From G963663365 sp963663365 (GTDB lineage: Bacteria; Hinthialibacterota; Hinthialibacteria; Hinthialibacterales; G963663365): a stretch of 64,000 nucleotides of DNA. Position numbers and translations under genes: made by a program. Below are positions 53,888-61,584 of the stretch, piece by piece. The notes under the pieces are model-generated. The model saw only the letters and a program-made list of their open reading frames with translations. It was not told the origin of the DNA and did no database searches. Numbering within the stretch: position 1 is the stretch's first letter; every line of letters begins with the position of its first letter. The stretch spans positions 434,001-498,000 of the forward strand of contig CAXXIH010000002.1 in NCBI GenBank assembly GCA_963663365.2, read 5' to 3'.

Positions 53888-55210
53888 CTATTTTGCCGCA
53901 TCCTGCTCTTCATCGGGGCATATATTCTCCAATACCTCTTTTGCGGCTTTTCTGTTGTGGCCATCGTTATCTGCAGCAAGCCTGCGCAAAGCCAGTTCCG
54001 CTTCCCGGGCGGCTGGGCCCAAGTCACCCAGTATTTGAAAAACTCTATAATTGACCGGATTTCCTTCACTTTTATTGATATGACCAATTAGCGCTGGAAC
54101 CAGTTTTGAAATGCAATCCTCCCGCAATAGATGGGAGCGATCTATTTTCGTAATGACCTCCAAAGCTGAATCCCTTTCGTTGTAATCGTCAGACTTTAAA
54201 GATTTAAAAAGATGGTCCCACGCCTCGACAGATTCCGGCTCGAAACGAATAACAATTTCTGCAATATATGGATTGATCCGCCCTCTTTCAGTGTGAAGTT
54301 TCTCTTTTAGGAATGGCAATGCCGTTTTCGACTCCGGCGTGAGCGCTGAAAATGCATTTAAAGTATAGATACGCGTGTGGGTATCCTCAATTCTGTTAAA
54401 AGCACCAGCGAGTTCATCCACAAATGCAGATGTCGCCGAACCGACGGGGTTATGGGATGTACCAAGATTCATGGCCAGAAAAGAAACGGCTCGATCATCG
54501 CCATTTTGCAGCGCTTCTAAAAATACACCCTCGGGCGGTTCTTTTTCAGGAAATCTTTGATACAAAAGCCGCGCAGCACAGACGCGGACATAACGATCCT
54601 CAGCATTCAGTGCTTTTCGCAAGGCCGGAATAGCCTCATCTGTTCTATGAAACAATGCAGACAAGGCATGAATGGCGGAATTACGTACCTCGGAATCAGT
54701 ATCCTGCATGGCCCGACTGGCAACTGTAATCACCTCAGGTGTGGCCTGATAAATGATACCTAGCGCACCAATACCAGCGCTTCGGACACGAGCTGAAGAG
54801 TCATCGGCCAGGTCAAATAGGCCTCCCGCTATCTTATTATTTGTCGTGCCAGCGCTGTTGCCTGTAAAAGAACGGGCAATAAATATCCGAGTATCATCCG
54901 AACCTGTTTTCAATTTCTCAAGAATCGCGGGCATAGCAGGATCGCCGATCATAAGAAGTGCTGAAACGGCGAGCATCCGCACATGGTAATTCTCATCCTC
55001 AACAGCCTCGGCCAAAAACGGAATGAACCGCTCAGAATCAAGAGGCGTATGCTGAACGCGATACATGGAAATTCCTTTGTGATCCGCAATTTTCCGGGCA
55101 TGAAATGCCTCAATGGCGGCCTGTATCGCATCACCATTCGGAGTGATCAACGATTTCCGGGAAGGGAAAAAAAGAAAGGTGAAAAAAACATATCCGCCGC
55201 AAAGCGGCAA
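53888..55210 (-). CDS. HEAT-repeat protein, possibly the -1 frame continuation of the upstream HEAT lipoprotein (440 codons)
   Basis: The product is made almost entirely of HEAT/PBS-lyase-type helical repeats (e.g. DENYHVRMLAVSALLMIGDP, DTDSEVRNSAIHALSALF, EDRYVRVCAARLLYQRFP). Such repeats bind proteins and have no catalytic role. The frame opens with a TTG at 55210 lacking any Shine-Dalgarno and has no signal peptide, only VFFTFLFF; the first ATG is at codon 49. It overlaps the upstream HEAT gene by 64 bases in the -1 frame, and two T7 runs lie in that overlap. It may therefore be made only by frameshifting, be a broken half of one gene, or reflect a sequence error. Alternatively it starts at an internal codon. 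Confidence 0.8.
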   Translation of the reverse strand: MPLCGGYVFFTFLFFPSRKSLITPNGDAIQAAIEAFHARKIADHKGISMYRVQHTPLDSERFIPFLAEAVEDENYHVRMLAVSALLMIGDPAMPAILEKLKTGSDDTRIFIARSFTGNSAGTTNNKIAGGLFDLADDSSARVRSAGIGALGIIYQATPEVITVASRAMQDTDSEVRNSAIHALSALFHRTDEAIPALRKALNAEDRYVRVCAARLLYQRFPEKEPPEGVFLEALQNGDDRAVSFLAMNLGTSHNPVGSATSAFVDELAGAFNRIEDTHTRIYTLNAFSALTPESKTALPFLKEKLHTERGRINPYIAEIVIRFEPESVEAWDHLFKSLKSDDYNERDSALEVITKIDRSHLLREDCISKLVPALIGHINKSEGNPVNYRVFQILGDLGPAAREAELALRRLAADNDGHNRKAAKEVLENICPDEEQDAAK

Positions 55211-56697
55211 AGATACGCCTGTTCGCTCTTCAGGGCCTCAATAAGGACCGGGCGGGCATTATCATCATGCTCAAAAAATCGAAGAACTCCGGCAGCATAG
55301 ACACGCACCAAAAGGCTTTCGTCATGTAGAAGGGAGAGCAGTACCGGTGCGGCTTCGGGATGGTCTTTGATTGTCCACTGTGTTGTTTCCAAGGCTTTGA
55401 AGCGTACATAGCGGTTCTCATCCTGCATCATGGATTGAAGAACAGGAAAAACCTGCGGCGAAGCGCTCTCGATCCTCCCCAATGAACTTGCTGCCGCTCC
55501 ACGCACAAAAAAAGTCTCATCCATCGCGCATTCCAATATCGGACGCAACATTTGTGATGTGACTTGATCCTGTTTGCGAAGTTCCGCTTCGCTCTGAAGC
55601 ATATCGGCTATACGCATCAGAGCGGATTCATTTTTCGATAATGCAGCCGCTTTCTCTTTTTCCATTTGGGGATAAACAGAATATAAAAGTCTTTCGGCTT
55701 CTTGCAGCACACAATATTGGTCACTTCCAAGCGTTTCAACTAACGCATCGATTCCTTTCGGACCAATTCTGACAATTGTTGGTATCGATGCTATATCTGA
55801 TACACCTTCATAAAGGGAGCCTACAAACGGCGTATATTGTCCTGAACGCGATATGCTTTCAAATCGTGTACGCATACAGTCCATAAGCATGGGCACCGCT
55901 GATTCGGCCGCCGGTCCGATAGAACACAAGGCTGTTGCCGCGTACTGACCAGCCTCGGTTTTTTGATCCTTAAGCACTCTAGTCAGGGCGGCAACGACCT
56001 TTTCTATTGATGGATCATTTTGGGGAGCATCGGCGAAAATCGCGCCCAAAGCTCTAGCCGCATTGATCTTTTCAGATGACTCTCCGAGACATAGCCATTC
56101 AATGAGGAGGGGCGTGGCATCACGGGCAGCGGGGCCGATTCCAGCCAGGCCACGTATGACTCCATAATCAACTTTGCCATGTCTCCTTTGGAGCGCTCCA
56201 ACAAGTACCGGTACTGCGTCTGCGGCATCAGGCCCCATGGCTCCAAGCGCCTCGGCAATCGTGACAGCAATCAAACCATCGGATTGCCGAAAAATCTTGG
56301 CGAGCTGCGGGACTGCGGACTTAGCTTTGGAGCCCAGTATCTTAAAAGCCTCTGCCGCACCCAAGCGTAGAAGTTCATCATTTTCCGGGCCCAGCATCGC
56401 CACAAGTTCCTCGACGGGAGCGGGATCCATACTCAGCAACGCTTCCGTCGCCTCCTCCCGGACCAAGGCCGGTTTGTCCGGTGCACGAGACTCCAAGATA
56501 TCAATAAGTTCAGGGCTCCAGGTACGCGCCGGAACCGCACGTGGAGAAGAAATCGGAGTAGGTACGGATACAACTGCCGTTTGTGTCTCAACCTGAAGAT
56601 AACTCTTTGCTGTCTCATCTTCCCCGGAAGGTCCGCAAGCGGCCATGAATTGAAGAACCGAAATCAGAACCGGCAATGATACGCGTTGGAGATTCAT
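55147..56697 (-). CDS. HEAT-repeat lipoprotein (516 aa)
   Basis: GGGGGAGAGAAG precedes the ATG. A lipoprotein signal (LPVLISVLQFMAAC) puts the lipid-modified Cys near residue 21, then a Ser/Thr-rich linker. From ~60 on there are about ten HEAT repeats with VREEATEALLSMDP, LLRLGAAEAFKILG, VRGAAASSLGRI and VRFKALETTQW. The last repeat runs straight into the overlap with the following HEAT frame, where this product ends in a short Phe-rich tail (FFSPFFFSLPGNR) not typical of a repeat. The protein should sit in the periplasm attached to a membrane and serve as a binding scaffold. It is divergent from the metallophosphoesterase gene. Confidence 0.92.
   Translation of the reverse strand: MNLQRVSLPVLISVLQFMAACGPSGEDETAKSYLQVETQTAVVSVPTPISSPRAVPARTWSPELIDILESRAPDKPALVREEATEALLSMDPAPVEELVAMLGPENDELLRLGAAEAFKILGSKAKSAVPQLAKIFRQSDGLIAVTIAEALGAMGPDAADAVPVLVGALQRRHGKVDYGVIRGLAGIGPAARDATPLLIEWLCLGESSEKINAARALGAIFADAPQNDPSIEKVVAALTRVLKDQKTEAGQYAATALCSIGPAAESAVPMLMDCMRTRFESISRSGQYTPFVGSLYEGVSDIASIPTIVRIGPKGIDALVETLGSDQYCVLQEAERLLYSVYPQMEKEKAAALSKNESALMRIADMLQSEAELRKQDQVTSQMLRPILECAMDETFFVRGAAASSLGRIESASPQVFPVLQSMMQDENRYVRFKALETTQWTIKDHPEAAPVLLSLLHDESLLVRVYAAGVLRFFEHDDNARPVLIEALKSEQAYLCRFAADMFFSPFFFSLPGNR
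55167..55188 (-). other. Candidate -1 frameshift site: two T7 runs
   Basis: On the coding (minus) strand, TTTTTTT occurs at 55188-55182 and again at 55173-55167. In the upstream frame the first is read ATG TTT TTT TCA. Slipping back one base yields TTC ACC TTT, the frame of the downstream HEAT product. Confidence 0.45.
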
Positions 56698-57070
56698 GCT
56701 TCTCTCCCCCTTTTTCTACTGACATTAGTCCATTATCAATCTAACGGTTACCGCAAAACCGTAGTCACGGTTATGATAACATTATGCTTACAAAGTCCTA
56801 GCCGATAATTGCCAGATTCACATTAAAACCCACTTCAGGGTGTTGAATACCAGCTATTTGAACAAGACTTATGGCTGAGTGACTCGAATTCGCCGCTCGG
56901 CGTGGTCATAAGTCTTGTTTTGACAAGTATTTGATCATCAAAGGAACCGTTGTATCCTACTGATAATTCGATATTCAGCCTTCTTGAGCAAGACATCATT
57001 ATGCCGTTGCTTTGGGAGGAGAACCGAAGGGCTATTTAGGAAATCCAGGCTTAAAAGGAACCTTTTCATC
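56698..57070. promoter_or_regulatory. Divergent intergenic region between HEAT and metallophosphoesterase genes
   Basis: 373 bases without a convincing gene. It must hold both promoters. It contains ACGGTT/AACCGT as a small hairpin near 56743-56761, the large palindrome at 56861-56919, and CTTGT/ACAAG near 56914-56927. Confidence 0.5.
56861..56919. repeat. Large perfect inverted repeat with inner hairpins
   Basis: AACAAGACTTATG and CATAAGTCTTGTT are perfect 13-bp arms around 33 bases. The interior has CGCCG-CT-CGGCG and GAGT-G-ACTC as further hairpins, giving a cruciform or branched RNA. Just outside, CTTGT-TTTG-ACAAG overlaps the right arm and offers an alternative pairing. Confidence 0.65.
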
Positions 57071-58060
57071 ATGACGATAAAAGATGTAACGCGGCGTGAC
57101 TTTTTACAAATCGCTGCTCCCGCGAGTTTTGGATTGACTGCACTTCTATCTTCCGGTTGTAACTCATTGACAGAATCTTCATCTATGACTCAAGCCCTTA
57201 CTACACCATCCATGATCGCTGCCAAATCAAGCCATACATTCAGTATCCTGCAAGTAACCGATATTCATTTCTTTGCCGATACCCCGGAGAAAGATCAACA
57301 AACAGTTCGCGATCTCCGGAATCTCATTAAACACTGGAATCCGGATATGTTGATTGCGACAGGCGATCTGTGGCATAACAATCCGGATGGCCGCGGGCAA
57401 GAGTTCTGCGAATGGAGTGCGGCACGCTTATCCGAACTAGGCATTCCTTGGACATTTGCATGGGGCAACCATGACCGGCTGGACGACGTCGCGCAAGGTC
57501 ACACCATTTTTGAACAATCCCCCAATAGTCTTTATTCCCGTGGTGATGGATTTGGCAACTATCGAATCGAGATTCAAAATAAGCGTTCGAATGAACCTTT
57601 ATGGCAACTCTATGTGATGAATAGCGGCCGCGACGGCCTCGCCGACCGGGAACGACAATGGATTCAAAGCGAAACAGATCAAATCAAGAATGTTCCGGGG
57701 ATCGCGTTTTGCCATATTCCTGTGTATCAATACAAAACAATCTGGGATGAAAAGCGGGCAAACGGCATCAAATTTGAAGATGTCTGCTTTGAAAAAGACC
57801 AGGGTGCGGCCTTAGAGGCCATCGCGAAAACCGGACGAGTCCAGGCGATGTTTGTCGGGCACGATCATGTTAACGATTACGCCGGGACTGAAACCGAAGT
57901 GGAACTGGTTTATGGCCGGGCAACCGGATATGGCGGGTATGGTGGCGATAAAGTTGAAAAGGGCGCCAAACTGATCGAACTCGATCTAAAAAAGAAAACC
58001 TATTCATTTCTAAGCGTTTTTGCCGACGGGCGAACTTGGCAACCGGATTCGACCACCTAA
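57071..58060 (+). CDS. Tat-exported metallophosphoesterase (329 aa)
   Basis: The start at 57071 is chosen because it opens a twin-arginine signal (TRRDFLQIAAPASFGLTALLSSG), which ends with Cys and could also be a lipobox (LLSSGC). An upstream ATG at 56984 would bury it. All metallophosphatase blocks are present: TDIHFF (D, H), TGDLWHN (D), GNHDR (N, H), FCHIP (H) and GHDH (H, H), which hold two metal ions. Overall it resembles the Icc/purple acid phosphatase-like calcineurin family. It should remove phosphate from a small molecule or sugar in the periplasm. A DUF6259 gene follows after 162 bases. Confidence 0.94.
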   Translation: MTIKDVTRRDFLQIAAPASFGLTALLSSGCNSLTESSSMTQALTTPSMIAAKSSHTFSILQVTDIHFFADTPEKDQQTVRDLRNLIKHWNPDMLIATGDLWHNNPDGRGQEFCEWSAARLSELGIPWTFAWGNHDRLDDVAQGHTIFEQSPNSLYSRGDGFGNYRIEIQNKRSNEPLWQLYVMNSGRDGLADRERQWIQSETDQIKNVPGIAFCHIPVYQYKTIWDEKRANGIKFEDVCFEKDQGAALEAIAKTGRVQAMFVGHDHVNDYAGTETEVELVYGRATGYGGYGGDKVEKGAKLIELDLKKKTYSFLSVFADGRTWQPDSTT

Positions 58061-58222
58061 AAACGTATGCTCGGTAATCTTTGCGAAATGTAGCCACGAT
58101 CATTACGGTTGACACAGAAATAGAATCCAAGCCAGTATGTGTATCATCACCTGGATGAATGCAATGTCGGAATGAGACAACTGATTGTACATCATCATCC
58201 GGAATGGCAAAGGATTTAAAAT

Positions 58223-60595
58223 ATGGATTCCGCTGCCCGCACTGTTCATACCGTTTTTATCCCGGGAATAATCCTGTTGATGCTGATGGCTATAGCGAAT
58301 AGTGCCATGGCCGAGAGATCGATTGAGATCGGAAGTGAAAACTGCCAAATCCGGTTTGATCCAACTACCGGCGGCCTCTGGAGCATAAGAAATCCACAAC
58401 TCGAAGATGAATGCCTGAAAGATGGAAATCCCGGGACAATGCCCTTTAGGATTTATGCCGACCTAAAAGAAGAGTTTGTAATCGGGCAGAATGAACTATT
58501 CCAGCTGGTATTCCAAAAACCGGAAGAAATATGCGCCACCGTAATACAACCTGATTCCTGTCAACTCACTGAGGTTATCCGCAAGAACGGCCTGACCCTG
58601 ATTTATGAAGGCGGTGGATTTGAAATTCGGCTGGCCATCGTTCTTAAGGATGTAGCGGGAGTTTCCGATTGGACTTTGCAGATAAAAAATACAGGTTCGC
58701 AACCGCGGGATTTGCTAATTGATTTCCCTGCCCTAAATGGTGTCCGCTTGGGACCGGAACCGGCAGAAAACCTAGCCACGGCCATGGATCAAGCCGGAGT
58801 AACTGTTCCGGCCTGGGAGCGTCCGGGAGGCGTATTAGGCGAAAGCAATCAATTATCCATGCAATGGCACGCCATTTGGGACCCACATACAAAAAGCGCC
58901 TTGGGTTTGCTCTTTATGGATCCGGATGCCAGGCCCAAACGGCTGGTATTGGCGGAACCATCCATCGATTTGCATTATTTTCCTCCCATAAAGCTTCAGC
59001 CAGGAGAATCATATACCGCACCGCCGGTTCGTTTTCTAGTATATGCAGGTGACTGGAAACCGGCAGCGCGCGCCTATCGAGCCTGGCATGATAAGGCCTT
59101 CGGACATCTGGAGCCGCCGGAATGGTATCGCCATTCAAACGGAAGTGTCGGCCGCCACTTTAAAAAAGCCGGTCCCGGAGTCAGCCCAAGCAATAGTATC
59201 CAAGTTATTTTGGATGATTTCAGGGAACTTCCCGCCACACATATTCGCTGTCCTATCGATTTTCCTGAATACGCTTTCTACTGCCGGGCTTCTATGTTCG
59301 GTCCCGTGCATATCGATGGAGATAACATTATCCGTGAAGACATGGGTGGCGCTGAAGCTCTTCGTGAGGGAATTGAAGGAGTTCACCGGCTGGGTCTGCA
59401 CACTCAAATCTATGTTGAAGGCTTTATCGTTCATAAAGACAGCGAACTTGCACGTTCCGGGAATGCCGAACGTTGGGCCGTAACACATAGAGATGGCACC
59501 CAAATCGGTCCATACAGCAAACAAAATTTCTACCATATGTGCCCAGGTTGTGTGGAATGGCAGGACCATCTCGCCGGCATGGTTGGACGGTTGTTGCGCG
59601 AAACGGGAGCGGATGGAGTACGTCTCGATTCGCTCGGATTTTATTATTTGCCCTGCTACAACCCGGCACACAACCATAAAAAACCATTCGGCTACAATGA
59701 GTGGATCAAACAACTGCTGGCAAAAGTCCACGATGCAGCCGTGGCAGCCAATCCCAATATGCTGCTCTCGACTGAGGGTTCTGCGGATTGGTTCACACCA
59801 TGGGTACATGGCGCACTAACCAGCCGTTGTTCCCGCGATCTTCCCTTTATGCGCCTGGCTGTCGGTCCGTACCGGCCCTATGTCTATGCCACAGGTTCCG
59901 TGTGGGCGTCACTGTCGGGTTTCCCGGGCGGAGGCTGCGAGTCAATCGATATAAAACCATTGGATGCGAACTGGCTATGCGCCCGTTTTCCTGTGCATCA
60001 AGCTCTTGTATGGGGAGATGTGCTCGATAGCGATCCGCAATCGTCCGATCCGGAAATCGTCACACGCCAGTTTGCCGGAGACGGCTATTGGGCCGTTGTT
60101 GCCGTGCGTCCTGCAAGTCAAGAACGAATTTGGCCCAGAGGCACGGGTCTCTCGGAGAAACATGCCGATTATACACTGACATTTCCCGGATTGGCCCCAT
60201 TGGTAGAAGACGCGGTCATTTGTGACATCGAAACACTTGCATGGCAACCACTCAAAACCGAACGAGACGGCGATGATCTACATTTGCGGCTGAAGACCAA
60301 TTGGGGATTGATTATCCTTCGACGCCAGGACAGCCCCAAAGTGGCCGGCTTCGATCCATTGCCAGTGTTGCATGGCGGTGAATCAACAACATTTACGATT
60401 CAATTATTGTCTTCAGACTCCTACAAAGGCAACATCCATGTCACAGCCCCCGGCTTGAATATTAAACCGGATAAAGTCTCCGTTTCGGATCAGGTCACAG
60501 TAAACGTCCCGGCCGGCACTTTCCCAGGTCATTATGCCGTACAACTCAATGGAGAGAATCTGTTAGGGATAAAACGATTTCTGGTGGTGGAGTAA
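58223..60595 (+). CDS. Secreted DUF6259-family glycoside-hydrolase-like protein, copy 2 (790 aa)
   Basis: AAAGGA lies 7 bases before the ATG. A signal peptide (FIPGIILLMLMAIANSAMA) precedes an N-terminal beta-sandwich with CQIRFDPTTGGLWSIRNP, similar in plan to the opening of the 30570 protein. The TIM barrel includes AYRAWHDKAFG, GLHTQIYVEGFIVHKD, ETGADGVRLDSLGFYYLP, where the D in VRLDSLG lies where family nucleophiles are expected, and NMLLSTEGSADW. A C-terminal Ig-like domain (~690-790) has GGESTTFTIQLL and VTVNVPAG. Substrate unknown. It shares direction with the phosphoesterase before it and the pseudopilin after it. Confidence 0.9.
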   Translation: MDSAARTVHTVFIPGIILLMLMAIANSAMAERSIEIGSENCQIRFDPTTGGLWSIRNPQLEDECLKDGNPGTMPFRIYADLKEEFVIGQNELFQLVFQKPEEICATVIQPDSCQLTEVIRKNGLTLIYEGGGFEIRLAIVLKDVAGVSDWTLQIKNTGSQPRDLLIDFPALNGVRLGPEPAENLATAMDQAGVTVPAWERPGGVLGESNQLSMQWHAIWDPHTKSALGLLFMDPDARPKRLVLAEPSIDLHYFPPIKLQPGESYTAPPVRFLVYAGDWKPAARAYRAWHDKAFGHLEPPEWYRHSNGSVGRHFKKAGPGVSPSNSIQVILDDFRELPATHIRCPIDFPEYAFYCRASMFGPVHIDGDNIIREDMGGAEALREGIEGVHRLGLHTQIYVEGFIVHKDSELARSGNAERWAVTHRDGTQIGPYSKQNFYHMCPGCVEWQDHLAGMVGRLLRETGADGVRLDSLGFYYLPCYNPAHNHKKPFGYNEWIKQLLAKVHDAAVAANPNMLLSTEGSADWFTPWVHGALTSRCSRDLPFMRLAVGPYRPYVYATGSVWASLSGFPGGGCESIDIKPLDANWLCARFPVHQALVWGDVLDSDPQSSDPEIVTRQFAGDGYWAVVAVRPASQERIWPRGTGLSEKHADYTLTFPGLAPLVEDAVICDIETLAWQPLKTERDGDDLHLRLKTNWGLIILRRQDSPKVAGFDPLPVLHGGESTTFTIQLLSSDSYKGNIHVTAPGLNIKPDKVSVSDQVTVNVPAGTFPGHYAVQLNGENLLGIKRFLVVE

Positions 60596-60765
60596 AGCCA
60601 AACTGATATGCGTGCCTTGGACTACCGTTTGCGCGATTTCTAATTCTATTGAGTTTAAAAGCCTCATCTCTGCTAGACTATCCAACAGGCTACAACACCA
60701 AGAAATGCAATCATCCCGGCATGAGCAAAGGAAAGCCGGTTTGTGCGGTTTATGGAGTCCGGAGG

Positions 60766-61455
60766 ATGCTAAGTTCTAATTTGCCTCACCAAAATCGTTC
60801 TAGCTTTACTCTGATTGAGTTGCTGATTGTCGTCGCCATTATCGGAATTTTGGCGGCAATCGCGGTTCCGAATTTTATGAACGCCCAAATGCGGGCAAAG
60901 ATTGCACGCTGTTACTCCGATATGCATTCCCTAACTGTCGCAATCCAAGCCTTTACAATCGACAATGGGGTAATGCTTGTTGATATTAGAGATGACGATA
61001 CCAAGGTTGGCATTGACCGGCTCAGAGATATTTTCAGAGGTGTCAGCGGCCAGGGCAGCAGCGACCGTGACTTTACAAAGATATTGATTCCTTTAACCAC
61101 GCCCGTCTCTTATATGGGGACAATCCCCAAGGATCCATTCGCCTATAAAAGTGACCGTATCATCACCGGATTTAATGAAGATCCAAAACGTATCGGTAAT
61201 GACACGTATGCCTATTGGGATCACGATCCCACAATTACTCCGTATGAAAATCCCGATTATGTACTGGGCCATATTGCCTCGGTTGGTGGCGGTCCTCTCC
61301 AGCCGCGCGAGTTTATTCTTTTAAGTTATGGTCCCGATCAGGGCAAATTATGGAGTGTTGGGTTGAATATGGGAATGCCTTACAACGCCACGAACGGCCT
61401 GGCCAGCGCGGGTGAGATTTTCTTACGGTCCAGTGGAAGAAGCAGCGAGAATTGA
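60766..61455 (+). CDS. Type II secretion pseudopilin (GspG-like), copy 3
   Basis: The leader reads LPHQNRSS then FTLIELLIVVAIIGILAAIA. Position -1 is Ser instead of the nearly constant Gly, so processing by the prepilin peptidase may be poor. The start is uncertain: the ATG at 60766 is directly after GGAGG (too close), ATGs at 60721 and 60649 would give long leaders. The head has LTTPVSYMGTIPKDPF, LSYGPDQGKLWS and ATNGLASAGEIFLR, the same set as copies 1 and 2, with a longer insert before the LTTP motif. It lies downstream of the second DUF6259 gene. Confidence 0.92.
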   Translation: MLSSNLPHQNRSSFTLIELLIVVAIIGILAAIAVPNFMNAQMRAKIARCYSDMHSLTVAIQAFTIDNGVMLVDIRDDDTKVGIDRLRDIFRGVSGQGSSDRDFTKILIPLTTPVSYMGTIPKDPFAYKSDRIITGFNEDPKRIGNDTYAYWDHDPTITPYENPDYVLGHIASVGGGPLQPREFILLSYGPDQGKLWSVGLNMGMPYNATNGLASAGEIFLRSSGRSSEN

Positions 61456-61584
61456 GGTCTCTCAAGACAAAGTCAAGAAACTACTTTGCCAACTTTACAG
61501 CCCATTCTAATTCACCCACCCCCACAAGATCGCGCTGAATACTTAATGAGATATCCTGTATTATATCTTTCATCATCATCCCGC

